A stretch of DNA of 64,000 bases from Galeopsis tetrahit (GCA_963675135.1 OY776133.1:35117494-35181493), one strand, 5' to 3'; shown: positions 1 to 11,303, numbered from the stretch's first letter. The notes: generated from the letters alone by a model not told the origin. Numbers and translations: made by a program.

Positions 1-274
1 TCCCACAATAACTTTCATACTTTCCTTTTTGGGACGTCCCACAATAACTTTCATACCCTTAAAATGGAAAATCCTTTATAAACTCCACCCTCACAAAATT
101 CTCAATTTTACATAAATGCCTTTACTTTTTCCCCACACATACACAAAAGTTAACTCATTTCTTTACTTTATACATAAAGTTTTACAATATTACCCCTCAA
201 AACTCCACTAATTATTACACTTTCTTAATATCCGTGCCCATCAACCTCTGAAAATTAATATGGGACGGAGGGAG
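1..274. mobile_element. Stowaway-like MITE, left end outside window
   Basis: The right end is a 'GGGACGGAGGGAG' terminus followed by TA, the inverted form of the 'CTCCCTCCGTCCC' ends seen on complete copies elsewhere in the window. The body is closely similar to the complete copy at 13281-13563. The left terminus lies beyond base 1. The element abuts sequence matching the inside of the 4551-4711 LTR, so it appears to have inserted into the 5' LTR of the adjacent Copia element. It is too short and AT-rich to encode a transposase. Confidence 0.85.
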
Positions 275-423
275 TAATAATATCTTTTTTATTTTGACCA
301 TATCTTTGTATATATCTATTTGATATGGTTTGTTATATTTACCTTGTTTATCTCCTTGTAAATACTTATAAATAGTGATTTATTCCTATCACCTCATGAA
401 CGGTGATCACATACCTATTCTCA
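275..423 (+). repeat. 5' LTR (MITE-interrupted) of small Copia element
   Basis: This stretch is nearly identical to 4562-4711. Shared text includes the pyrimidine-rich start, 'TATTTTGACCATATCTTTG' and the terminal 'CATACCTATTCTCA'. The LTR's first bases are cut off by the MITE at 1-274. Immediately downstream, at about 425-436, 'GGTATCAG' resembles the initiator tRNA-Met primer binding site, with mismatches. Confidence 0.85.
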
Positions 424-493
424 CAAGGTATCAGTCTGACTCACTGAAACCCTAATCTCTCTCTAAAGCCTCACACTATATTCCCTCTTCCTC

Positions 494-3400
494 ATGGCGC
501 CGCCGGACGTCACTCCCCCAGAATCCCTATCAACATCTTGGTCCATCTCTTGACCATCAAGTTGTCTTCTTCCAATTATCTTATTTGGCGCAATCAGGTA
601 GTTCCGGTACTGTCCAACCATGATCTCATCTCTCACGTTCTTGGCACGACACCCGCTCCGGCGAAGTCGATCACCACATCTGGTGAATCGGCTCCAAACC
701 CAGCCTACACCGCTTGGTTTGAGAAGGATCATAAGATCCTTAGTCTTTTTCTTTCCTCCCTTTCTGAAGAAGCCATGGCCGAGGTCATCGGCTATGACAC
801 CTCGCGCTCCATCTGGGTCGCACTCGAGGCAGCATATAGTCACACCTCGGTCTCCCGTATTACTCAACTACGGAATCAACTCCTCTCCCTTCGTCGTGGA
901 TCCACCTCCGTCGACGACTTCAACAAGAAGTTTCATGCTCTCTGCGATCAACTCACATCCATCGGTAAGCCTGTTGATGATGACGACAAGTGTCATTGGT
1001 TTCTTATCGGTCTTGGCCCCCATTTTGCTGGTTTCTCTGACACTCGCATGGCTATGTCACTCATGCCTGCCTTTAGGGATCTAATCCATCAAGCCTTAAA
1101 CTATGAACAGTTAACTCGATCAATGGACTCCTCGTCCTCGCCCGTTCCAACATTCTTTGCTTCTGCTCGCTCGGGTAAGCCTTCTCGCCCTGACACCAAA
1201 TCCCGTAACTTCTCTCCTCGAAATTTTGGTGGCCAGGCGACCACTGGACCCTCGGTTGGTGGCTCGGCCCCTGCTCGCCGCCCTCCCACTTGCCAGATCT
1301 ACCGACAATAGGGGCATTATGCGAATCGATGTCCGGACCGTTATGCTCGCCCTGCCCCTTCTACGGCCAATCTTGCTCATGCCCTTGATTCGCAGTGTCA
1401 TGTATCGCAACCTTCTGCTTCAGATTGGTTCCTCGATAGTGGTGCATCCGCTCACATGACTCTTCACTCGGCCGACCTGGATAATCCTCACCTGTATTTT
1501 GGTAACGATAATGTTATTGTTGTTAATGGTTCAACTATTCCGATCACTCATGTTGGGTCGTGTTCGGTCAATAAGGATGTTCGTTTATTAGATGTGCTCG
1601 TCGTACCACATCTCACTAAGAAATTATTATCCATTAGTAAGCTTACTTCCGATTTTCCTGTTGATGTGTTGTTTACTAATAACTCATTTGTCATCCAGAA
1701 TCGGGCGACCAATCAACCCTTGGCGAGGGGTCGGCATAGTCGAGGACTCTATACCCTGGAGTAGGGCACTCCAGCCTTGGTCGCTGCTTTACGGAGCTCG
1801 TCGCTGAAGGCTTCTTTTGAGTGTTGGCATCGTAGATTAAGCCATATTCCTATTTCTATAGTTAAATTGTTGAATAAATTGGGCTTGTTGTCCCTTACTT
1901 CAGTTTTGCACAAACCGGTCTTATGTACTCCGTGTCAATTGGCTAAGAGTAAACATTTATCTTTTGCATTAAATGAGAAGCGAGCATCTCGTGTTTTGGA
2001 TTTAGTTCATTGTGATCTTTGGGGACCTGCCCCTGGTTCTTCTAATGATGGTTTTCGGTACTATGTCATTTTTTTGTGGATGATTTGTCCTGATTCACTT
2101 GGCTCTACCCGTTGCACGCCAAGTCTGACTTCTATGATGTGTTCGTTCGGTTTCAAACATTTGTTTGCAATCAGTTTTCTACCAATATGAAGGCCTTCCA
2201 GAGTGATGGTGGTACAAAATTTGTCAGTGGTCACGTTCGTGGTTTCCTCGCCGATCATGGCATTCATCATCGCATCTCTTGTCCTTACATTCCTCAATAG
2301 AATGGTCGGGCTGAGCATAAGCATCGTCATGTCACTGAAACTGGGCTCTCGTTGTTATTTCAGGCGAGCATGCCTGCCCACTTCTGGGTTGATGCTTTCT
2401 CCACAGCTGTCTACATTATTAACCGTTTTCCCACCCCTGTCCTTGGGGATAGGTCGCCCTTTCAGCTTTTTTTCGGCACTACTCCGAACTTTGCAAACTT
2501 CAGAACATTTGGTTGTCGCGTATTTCCGTATCTTCGAGATTATGCTCTCCACAAGCCTGCTCCTCGCAGTGCTTCGTATGTTTTTATGGGTTACAGTTCC
2601 TCTCACAAAGGGTTTCAGTGTTACGATTCGATCGCTTCCCGCTTCTACACTACTCGCCATGCTCAGTTTGATGAGTCAGTGTTCCCATTCTCAGCCAAGC
2701 CTGCTCCTTCCTCGCCTATTGATTCCCTTGAGATCAACTCTTTTTTAGAACCATCGGCTGCTACTCGCAAGCTTCCTTGTGTTCTTTGTCCGGATCCTCC
2801 AGATCCGGTCTTACCTCCTGCTCGGCCAGCTCAAGTGCCTGCTGCTCGTCCAACTGATCAGCCCCTACCTGCTAACCCTGCTCCCCAACCACCTATTGCT
2901 CGCCCAGCTGCCCAACCACCTACTGCTCGACCAACACTTGACTCAACTCACCCGATGATCACTCGTTCCAAGTCTGGGATTTTCAAGACTCAACACATTG
3001 CCGACATTGCGACCACCGGACTCCTATCCGCCCTCTCCACCTCTGTCGAGCCTAAGGGTTTCAAATCTGCCCTTAAGCATCCACACTGGTTGGCTACTAT
3101 GCAATCTGAGCTTGATGCTCTACATGCTAACCAAACTTGGGAATTGGTTACTCGCCCACCTTCTACAAACATTGTTGGTTCGAAATGGGTTTTTCGCACC
3201 AAATATCTTGCGGAATTGGTTCCTCGCCCACCAAGTACCTTCAGTCCGGTCGTCAAAGTTGCAACTGTTCGCATCATCCTGTGTCTGGCTGTTCGAAATC
3301 AGTGGCACATGCATCAACTTGATGTGAATAATGCCTTTCTTCATGGGAAGTTGACAAACACTGTTTACATGGCTGAGCCCCCTGGCTTTGTTGATCCTCG

Positions 3401-4550
3401 CTTTCCCGACTATGTTTGTCGCCTCAAGAAAGCTCTGTATGGTCTTCGACAAACTCCACTTGCCTGGTTTGTTCGCTTCAGTAGCTTCCTTAAGACCTTG
3501 GGTTTTCTGTGTAGTCGAGAAGATCCCTATCTCTTCTACTTCTGGCGTGGTAAAGTTACCTTGTACCTCTTACTTTATATCGATGGTGTTATTGTGACAG
3601 GGAGCGACCATAATGTCATTCAACGTTTCATTCGTCGTGTCGACAAAGAATTTGCGATCAAGGATCTTGGTCGCCTCAGCTACTTACTCGGCCTTGAAGT
3701 CTCGCACACTCCTGGTGGCCTTTTCCTCAGTCAGGCAAAGTACGCTCATGACATCCTCGTCCGTGCTGAGCTGCTTGACTCGAAGCCTGTTTCCACTCCC
3801 CTTTCCGTGGGGGAATCTCTTGTTCGCTCTTGGACACCCTTCGATGACCACACTCTTTCTCGTTCGCTCATTGGTGCCCTTCAGTATCTGACTATCACTA
3901 TCCCGAATCTATCTTATGTTGTCAATAATGTTAGTCAGTTCCTTTAGTCGCCTATTGATGAACACTTCCTTGCCGTAAAACGGATTTTACGGTATGTTAA
4001 AGGCATGATTAACTTTGGCCTTACTTTTGGTCGGCACAGTGACTACTCGTTGGTTACCTACTCAGATGCCGACTGGGCTCGTTGCACCGACAATCGGCGT
4101 TCAACGTATGGTTATTCCATCTTTCTCGGCGGCAATTTGGTCTCTTGGAGTGCAAAGAAACAACCCACTGTTGCTAACTCGAGCTGTGAGTCCGAGTATC
4201 GGGCACTCGCTAACACTGCTCAAGAGGTCGTTTAGGTCACCAATCTTCTTCGGGAGCTTGGCCAACTCCCAGTGTCCGCCCCAACTCTCCTATGCGACAT
4301 CAAAAGTGCCTTATTTTGGAGTCAAAATTCGGTCGCCCACAAGCGAGCAAAGCACATTGACATTGGCTACCATTTTATTCGTGAGTTGGTCTCCTCTGGT
4401 CGCCTCCTCACCCAGTTCGTCCCGTCAAACCTTCAGCTCGCCGATGTCTTTACTAAGAGTCTTCCTCGGCTGAACTTCAAATTTTTACGATCCAAGCTCT
4501 ACGTTCGTCCCCATCCTCAGCATCGCTTGGCGGGGGATAATAGGGAATAA
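494..4550 (+). pseudogene. Degenerate Copia gag-pol polyprotein
   Basis: An ATG at 494 is out of frame with the main Gag frame, which reads from about 538 to a TAG at 1309. Gag contains the copia-type gag polypeptide region and a broken zinc knuckle (the second Cys is Tyr). The protease 'DSGAS' motif lies near 1435, the GAG-pre-integrase and integrase start at about 1800, a frameshift lies near 2080, and further stops occur at 1762 and 2298. Reverse transcriptase runs from about 3030 and RNase H from about 4005. Stops at 3945 and 4233 break the final part. The catalytic YxDD box reads Y-I-D-G near 3580, so one metal-binding Asp is lost. The segment around 3205-3240 also appears to lack part of the RT fingers. 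Confidence 0.85.
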
Positions 4551-4711
4551 TGAAAATATAAGAATAATATATTTTTTTATTTTGACCATATCTTTGTATA
4601 TATCTCTTTGACATGGTTTGTTATATTTACCTTGTTTATCTCCTTGTAAATACTTTTAAATAGTGATTTATTCCTATCACCTCATGAACGGTGATCACAT
4701 ACCTATTCTCA
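4551..4711 (+). repeat. 3' LTR of small Copia element
   Basis: The repeat begins TGAAAATATAAG, ends TTCTCA (TG...CA) and matches 275-423. A purine-rich 'GGCGGGGGATAATAGGGAA' lies directly upstream and is a plausible polypurine tract. The exact left border is uncertain by about 15 bp. Bases 4712-4859 after it show nothing I recognise. Confidence 0.8.
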
Positions 4712-4859
4712 TAGTGTTATAATCTTGACACCTGATGCAATAATATAATTTGACCGTGAGAATGCGAGTGTATAGCAGCTGGTATAGATAACTAACCTAC
4801 TGATTGCTTATAAGTTGATCGGTTGGACAACTAACTACTTAGCTGTTGGTGCAGAAATG

Positions 4860-6048
4860 TGTAGGTCCTAAATGTTTAGACTCGTGGGTTGAAATGAAAA
4901 CCTTTAAATAATGACTTTATAAGATTTGAGATGCTATCAGTCGACTTGATGTCTTCTGATGATGATAAAATACTTAGTGAGATTTTGACACTTTTACAAA
5001 ACTTATGTATGAAGAATATATATGCAATATGAATAAAGAATAAAACAATAAAATAATAAATGACACAAGTATTTATAGTGGTTCGGAACAACTTGTCCTA
5101 CGTCCACTCTCACAGTTCAACTGTGATATTAATTCCTTAAAAATGATTCTTGCTACTTTATAGTCTCAAGAGAAGACTTGTCATCTCGATACACTCAACC
5201 TAGAGTGCAATTGGATCTAGTTGTTATTAGGAGAACACGTACTCTTACAAAGGGTTGTGTAACTAAAACAAACTTAAACAAACTAAGAAAAGTAAGGTTT
5301 GTGTGAGTCACCAACTGTGTGTTGAACAAAAAGGTTCAAAGCTACACTTTCTTAGCTTAGGATATGAATGAGATTCTGGCTTAAATGAAGGTAAATTAGA
5401 GCTAAAAATACTTAGGTGAAATTCTAACTCTAAAGAATTTGTAAGGATATAGGATGCTTGAATATTCTTGATAACATCTGGTATGAGTTCTTGCTTGTAT
5501 AGTTTCCGTAAGTTTTTACAATGAAAAACATCTTGTATTTATAAAGGATTGATGCAAAAACTAACCGTTGGTTGAACTAGCCGTTGCAAGCAAATCTTCT
5601 ATGTATGGGTCGAGATCTTCATGGATTTGATGTTTCCTTTGATTTTGGTACGACAATACCTAATAAGGTAATTTGCATTTAGTGTGCATTAAATGTTGTT
5701 ATACAACTCTGAAGAATCTCTGAAACTTTAGTCCAAGTCAACTTTATAGCTGTGTTGGCATCTTCTCATTGGTCACATCAGTTGAGTTGTTAGGCTTGCA
5801 GTGTTGTCTTTAGATAAGTCTGTCAGATGCTATCCGACATTCTCTTTGTCTTCTGGTGAGCTTTGCCTTCTTTAATGAAATCTGTTATCTGATCAATCAG
5901 ATGAATAGTCTTCTAAGCTTTAAGGCTTTGACAAGAGCTGATCGAGTCCATATTAGCTGACATCTTATAGTCTGTTGATCTCATGTAGTTAGTCAACTGA
6001 TAAAGGTATACAAGAACCTTTCATACAAATTTTTTCGTGTCTAAAATA
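4860..6048 (-). repeat. LTR remnant of a large Copia element, reverse orientation
   Basis: The left edge 'TGTAGGTCCTAAATG' resembles the outer edge of the element B LTR at 45578 ('TGTAGGTCCCTAG'). Near 5075 is 'TTTATAGTGGTTCGG', followed by a 'CCTACGTCCACTCTCAC' block also seen in the other large LTRs. A 'TATTTATAAAG' promoter-like stretch lies near 5535. The right end lacks the expected CCAACA terminus and stops near the MITE at 6052, so the copy is truncated or diverged there. No internal coding region is attached. Confidence 0.6.
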
Positions 6049-6051
6049 GTA

Positions 6052-6339
6052 CTCCCTCCGTCCAATTTTATTATGCCCACTTCTCTGGGCACGGATTTTA
6101 ATGAATATTGATTAGTTTATTCATAAAGTAGATAAGTTGAGGGTATGATAGGGTATTATGGGGTCCATTTGTAAATAAATGATTGTTTATGAATAAAGTG
6201 AATGACAAAGTGGGTAAATAAGTGTAGGAGGGTGGAGATAAAATAGTATGAATAATATTGTTTCCAAAAAGGGCATGGACATAATAAAATTGGACAACCA
6301 AAAAAGGAAAGTGAGAATAATGAAATTGGACGGAGGGAA
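6052..6339. mobile_element. Stowaway-like MITE
   Basis: It has terminal inverted repeats 'CTCCCTCCGTCCAATTTTAT' on the left and the complementary form ending GGACGGAGGGAA on the right, with TA on both sides. It is 288 bp long, non-coding and AT-rich. The long matching ends could fold into a near-complete hairpin. Confidence 0.85.
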
Positions 6340-6479
6340 TAGCTCCTTACTTCGTGGCTAATTTTTTTGCGATAAATATTTTAATTTCATTGCAAATGTA
6401 AGTGATGAAACTCATATTTTTATCGCTAATATTTGGCTATGGATATCCGATTTACGAATCGTTCTCTAAACCCACTTCT

Positions 6480-6685
6480 ACACTCGACCAACCCAACCTA
6501 CACCCACACCCTGACACCCCGACCCGTACTCAACACACACCCGCCCCGCCCCGCCCCAACCCAATAGTTCTCTAAACCCACTTCACGCACTCGACCAACC
6601 TAACCCGCACACACACCCGACCCACCCCAACCCGCACCCACACCCGACCCACCCCAACCCGCACCCACACCCGACACGTCCCAAC
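6480..6685. repeat. C-rich minisatellite
   Basis: This is a low-complexity C/A-rich stretch built on units such as 'ACCCGACCCACCCCAACC' and 'GCACCCACACCCG', repeated imperfectly. It continues at 7209-7280 after the inserted hAT MITE. It has no coding signal. Confidence 0.75.
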
Positions 6686-7208
6686 TAGGAGTGTTCAAAA
6701 AAAAAAACCGGACAAAAAAAAAGATCGGAATCGGACCGACCGGTTAGATTCCGATCCGGTAAATTTTGGATTCCGGTCTTCCGGTCCGGTCCAAGACCAG
6801 AATTTTCTGGTCCGGACCGGTTTGGATCGGAATTTTTTTATTTTTTTACTAATGAACTCTCAATTATTTTTCAAAACCAAGTAATTGGTGAAAATGTGTT
6901 GAGATCTATTATATTTTTTGCAAATATATAATTTAACAAACATATTTAATTTATTTTTAGGGTCAAAAGATAATTAATAATAATGTAAATAAAATTCACA
7001 TTGGCGTAATGAAGAGCAAACACTTTAATTTTCATACACAAATTCATCAATCTTGTTCTTGCTTCCATAAACTTAAAAAAAAAATTAAAAAAAAAAAAAT
7101 CTGGTCCAACCGGTCCAAACCCAGACCGGACCGGAATTTACCGGTCCGGTCTCCGGTCCACCCTTTAGCACACATCCCGGTCCGGTTTTGGACCGGTGCA
7201 CACCCCTA
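6686..7208. mobile_element. hAT-type MITE with perfect 8-bp target duplication
   Basis: The ends are TAGGAGTGTTCA on the left and TGCACACCCCTA on the right, an imperfect inverted pair of the TAGGGGTGTGCA type. The direct flanks are GTCCCAAC at 6678-6685 and GTCCCAAC at 7209-7216, a perfect 8-bp duplication typical of hAT transposition. Each arm is rich in palindromic CCGGTCCGG motifs, and the centre is AT-rich. It is 523 bp long with no coding capacity, so it must be mobilised by a transposase supplied elsewhere. Confidence 0.88.
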
Positions 7209-7279
7209 GTCCCAACCTACCCGCCCCCAACTAACCCCAACCCAACCCAAACTGACCCGCACCCACATACCCCTTCCCC

Positions 7280-7370
7280 CATTTTATTTAAATGACTATT
7301 TATTTGGTCTTCGTGGGAATTGATCCCGGGTGGATGGGCGCCCACCACTCGGCCAGACTGCTCTTTGGTT
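7280..7370 (-). repeat. tRNA-derived SINE-like sequence or tRNA relic
   Basis: On the minus strand, a box-A-like TGGCCGAGTGG (7345-7355) is followed by a box-B-like region GGGATCAATTCCC (7315-7327), the two internal Pol III promoter parts of tRNA genes. The gap of about 17 bp between them is shorter than in an intact tRNA, so this is not a functional tRNA. No clear target duplication was found and the borders are approximate. Confidence 0.4.
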
Positions 7371-7529
7371 CAGTTTTTAATATATATTGTAATTTTTAAA
7401 ACAATTCCAATTGTAAAAAATCATTGTTACTTTAACAATTTCAAAAAAATAATATATATTACATCAAATCTTCATCCTCTCATCTTTATGTCCATCTTCA
7501 TTTGCATCATCATATTAAATCCACAAAAT

Positions 7530-8709
7530 TAGTCATGCAAATTTCAAATTTGTCGTTAAAATTTTGGCGACGAAATATAATTTTCATCGTTGTTCTTATT
7601 ATTAACAAAAAAATAAAATAATTTGTTGAAAGTGTAGCGATGAAATATTTTAATTTTGTTGCAAATATTAATTCTAAGAAACTAGCCACAAAAAATATAT
7701 TTCATCACAAAATAATAGCGACTAAATCTAATTTTCATTGTTGTCCTAATTCTTAACAACAAAATAAAAGAATTTGTTGCTAGTTTAGCGATGAAATATT
7801 TTTATTTCATCGCAAAAATTAATTTCAATAAATTAGCCACAAAAAATTCTATTTCATCGCAAAATATTAGCGACGAAATATAATTTTCATTGTTATTCTG
7901 ATTATAATTAACAACAAAATGAATCAAGTTGTTGCTAGTATAGCGATGAAATATTTTAATTTTATCGCAAAAATTAATTTCAATAAATTAGCCACAAAAA
8001 ATTATATTTCATCGCAAAATATTAGCGACGAAATATAATTTTCATTGTTGTTCTGATTATTAACAATAAAATGAAGCAATGCGTTGCTAGTATAGCGATG
8101 GAATATTTTAATTTCATCGCAAAAAATAATTTCAATAAATTAGCCACGAAAATTTATATTTCATCCCAAAATATTAGTGACGTAATATAATTTTCATTGT
8201 TGTTCTAATTATTAACAACAAAATGAAGCAATTTGTTGCTAATATAGCGATAAAATATACTCCAATTTTGTTGTAATTTTCAAGAAATTAGCCACAAAAA
8301 TTTCTATTTCATCGCAAAATATTAGCAACGAAATATAATTTTCATTGTTGTTCTGATTATTAACAACAAAATGAAGCAATTTGTTGCTAATATTGCGATG
8401 AAATATATAAATTTTGTTGCAAAAATTAATTTCAAGAAATTAACCACGAAAATTTATATTTCATTGCAAAATATTAGTAACGAAATATAATTTTCATTGT
8501 TGTTCTAATTATTAACAACAAAATGAAGCAATTTGTTGCTAATATAGAGATGAAATATATAAATTTTGTTGCAAAAATTAATTTCAACAAATTAACCACG
8601 AAAATTTCTATTTCATCGCAAAATATTAGCAACGAAATATAATTTTCATTGTCGTTCTGATTATTAACAACAAAATGAGGCAATTTGTTGCTAGTATAGC
8701 GATGAAATA
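7530..8709. repeat. Tandem array of about 150-bp units (CACTA-like subterminal repeats)
   Basis: Successive units repeat the order 'TAGCGATGAAATAT', 'CATCGCAAAA', 'AATTAGCCAC', 'AGCGACGAAATATAATTTTC' and 'ATTAACAACAAAATGAAGCA'. Roughly eight units are visible, with point differences. The array resumes at 10168 after the solo LTR and ends near 10440. Short ORFs on the minus strand (for example 8474-8740) merely translate the repeat. Confidence 0.8.
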
Positions 8710-10167
8710 TGTTGGGATATAAATTCACCCTAAGCCCCACTTGATGTTAGAATAGTTTTGATGGCCAAAACACTTAGAGTTTATAAATGTAATAGGATCA
8801 GTTGACCTTGTATAGAACAGCTTAGACTAGTCTTGTGTGATCAGCTGTATTGATCTCAGCTGATCAGCACAGTATTTGCTTACATGCATAGCCTCAAGAA
8901 GAGAAGAGTAAAAGGCATGAAGACTAGAAGATCCTTGAAGACCAAATAAGTAAGGTGCTTGTATACCTACTTATCTGATGGAGTCCAAGTAGAAGATGGC
9001 CTAAGACAACACAAAGAATTGCCAGATCAGAAGAGTGTTACTCGTCTGATATCAGAAGACAAAAGACACAAGGCCAGACGAGTCAGCCAGAAGACTATAA
9101 GTGAAGATCAGAAGACTAGGAGCTCGTCCAGGACTCGGCTGATTCCAAAGTCATCTTGCAATTCAAATAAAGACTTACCATACTTACAAGATTGACATGA
9201 TCCCAAAATTGAAGCAATCAAGCGGCTGGAATCAAGGAATCAACCATACATGGAAATATTGTCCAACGGCTAGTCAACTCCAACGGCTAGTTGCAGCAAT
9301 CATCCCTATAAATACAAGAGGATGAGGAATCACAACATACGAAATCACAACGAGAGAATTCACAAAGGCTAATCAAGCAAGCAAGCAAGCAAAAGCAACA
9401 TTCTGTTGAGAGTTCTCCAAGAGCCCAGAAATCATTAGAACACCCTTCTAGCTCTTAAGTGATTTCCCATCCAACCAAAGAACCTGAATCCTACTCTTAT
9501 TGTATATTCATTGATTTAGGCATAGTGGTTAAGCGATCTATAAGCTTGAACCATTAGTTGGATACATTCAAAAATCCCAAAGCCCCCACCATAAGGTTAA
9601 GTTTTTGAACCCTTGTAAAGTGCAAGTGCTTCCAATCACTTGTGGAGACCGTAGCAGTTTAGGAACTGTTCAAATCTCAAAGTCCTACCCTTGGGACTAT
9701 AAAGGACAAGCCCTTGTAATTTTTGGTAAATTAAAGGGATTAAACATCACGTTAGGACGTGAGAGTGGACGTAGGAACGTATATCCGAACCACTATAAAT
9801 CTGGTGTCTTTTACATTCTGCACTTTACTTTATTGTTTGTCCATATCTTTATATAGTGCATATTGTGTTTTCAAATATCTTCAAACAAGGCCATAACTTT
9901 CAAACCAGCATCAGCTGAGTATTTCATTAAGTAAACAAGTTGGTCATTTCAAAAGAACTCAAGAACGAGTCTAAATAAACAGGCCTACTCACTTCCGCAT
10001 ATAACTCCTTCATTAGATTACTATAGTCATCTGGACCAGCAGACTTGTAGTCCAGCTGACATAGAGATCAGAAGAGGTTCCCAACTCTTAATTGAAAAGT
10101 TTTTAAAGTCTATTCACCCCTCCCCTCTAGACTTTAATCCCATTCACTACTCGTTCAGGGACCAACA
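8710..10167 (+). mobile_element. Solo LTR of a large Copia element
   Basis: The sequence starts TGTTGGGATATAAATTC and ends GGGACCAACA, and is flanked by AAATA at 8705-8709 and AAATA at 10168-10172. That 5-bp duplication plus TG...CA ends defines a complete 1,458-bp LTR with no internal region, so it was left by LTR-LTR recombination. A TATA-like 'CTATAAATACAAG' lies near 9305. The 'CCGAACCACTATAAA' block near 9790 is shared, in the opposite orientation, with the LTR sequences at about 5075, 16495 and 45850. Confidence 0.9.
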
Positions 10168-11020
10168 AAATATATAAATTTTGTTGCAAAAATTAATTTC
10201 ATGAAATTAGCCACGAAAATTTCTATTTAATCTCAAAATATTAGCGACGAAATATAACTTTCATTGGTGTTTTGATTATTAACAACAAAATGAAGCAATT
10301 TATTGCTAATATAGCGATGAAATATACAAATTTTGTTGTAAATATTAAATCTAACAATTTAGCGACGAAAATTCTATTTCGATGCTAAAAATTGATTTTA
10401 ATGATGAAATTTATATTTGTCGCAAAATTTTCGTCCCCTTGTTTCTTGTAGTGTACCCAGGCCCCTACATATTACCCCTACAAAAACTTAATTACAAAAA
10501 CAAAATTAAGGAATAGTTGTAATTTGCTTCAACGTTGACCTATAAATTTAGGGCTTTTCGGCTTACATGAAAATTTCTATACTTCAGTAGGGTTGAAGTG
10601 GGACCGGACGGAGAAAATCTTTCTACCTTCGAGCGAATACAACGAACGGAAAAAATTCCTTGTAGCGATGAGTTGCGACGGGCGCCTTAGTATGCAGCAA
10701 TCGCGAACCGGGAGGTTGAGATTCAACGTCCTGCAAAAGTCTACGCAGGCAGGGAAGGGAGAAATGGGGGAGAAAGAAACTAATTGTGTGATGTTTATGC
10801 GTGTCCTTGCGTTTGGGGAGTCAACGAAATTGGGGGAGAAAGCCGCCTGAATCTTCTACAAGAAGAATTGGGAGAAAGAAGAATTGGGAGAGTAAAAATC
10901 GGCTGAATTTTCTGAAGAGAATGGGGGAGAAGAACCCTAATTTCTAATTTCTAAAATTTGTTGTTCTGTAATTTTCTAAAGAGGAATATTTGGGAATTGG
11001 GGAAAGAACCCTAATTACTA

Positions 11021-11303
11021 CTCCCTCCGTCCCATAGGAATTTGCACACTTTCCATATATGGATGTCCCATATCAATTTGCATACTCCATAAAAGGAAAT
11101 ATCTTCATAACCTTCACCCTTAAAATATACTCATATTTACCCATATGTCATTACTTTTCCACACTCAATCTACTTTTTACTTTACTTTATTCATAAAAGT
11201 TTATAAAATTACCCCTCAAAACATCACTCATTACACCTTTTCTTACACATTTCTTAATATGTGTGCCGTCCCAAGGGTGCAAATTCCTTTGGGACGGAGG
11301 GAG
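11021..11303. mobile_element. Stowaway-like MITE, subfamily 2
   Basis: The ends are CTCCCTCCGTCCCATAGG and the complementary ...CCTTTGGGACGGAGGGAG, flanked by TA (11019-11020 and 11304-11305). It is 283 bp long. Its termini pair over more than 20 bp around the phrase 'GCAAATTCC'. The sequence differs clearly from the MITE occupying the same site in copy 2. Confidence 0.9.

Larger units (their letters stand above)
275..4711 (+). mobile_element. Small Ty1/Copia retrotransposon (Ale/Retrofit-like), decayed
   Basis: Two about 160-bp LTRs flank a gag-pol region in the Copia order gag, protease, integrase, reverse transcriptase, RNase H. The size (about 4.5 kb) and very short LTRs fit the Ale/Retrofit group; this lineage call is inference from size and Gag appearance. 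The element cannot be autonomous, because its coding region has several in-frame stops, frameshifts and a mutated reverse-transcriptase active site. No target duplication can be tested because the left end lies outside the window. Confidence 0.85.
6345..10453. mobile_element. CACTA-like non-autonomous element or repeat array (interrupted)
   Basis: The right border 'TTTCTTGTAGTG' at about 10442-10453 is the complement of the plant CACTA terminus CACTACAAGAAA. Inside are many copies of 'TAGCGATGAAATAT' and 'TTAGCGACGAAATATAA' in both orientations, as expected of subterminal repeats in En/Spm-like elements. The left terminus was not found and may have been lost near the MITE at 6052-6339. The block is interrupted by a C-rich minisatellite, a hAT MITE, a SINE-like sequence and a solo LTR. 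No transposase is visible. Confidence 0.5.

Noticed and set aside
463..867. 134-codon minus-strand ORF across the Copia gag
   Set aside because: It is a frame shadow of the plus-strand gag, with no recognisable domain.
7315..7355. Functional tRNA gene
   Set aside because: Box A and box B are present, but the spacing is too short for a cloverleaf and no acceptor stem pairs.
8474..8740. 88-codon minus-strand ORF
   Set aside because: It translates two units of the tandem repeat array and is not a gene.
10593..10850. 85-codon ORF conserved in part at 12945-13127, and the antisense ORF 12854-13138
   Set aside because: Similarity is explained by the segmental duplication. No domain is recognised, and lengths and starts differ between the copies.
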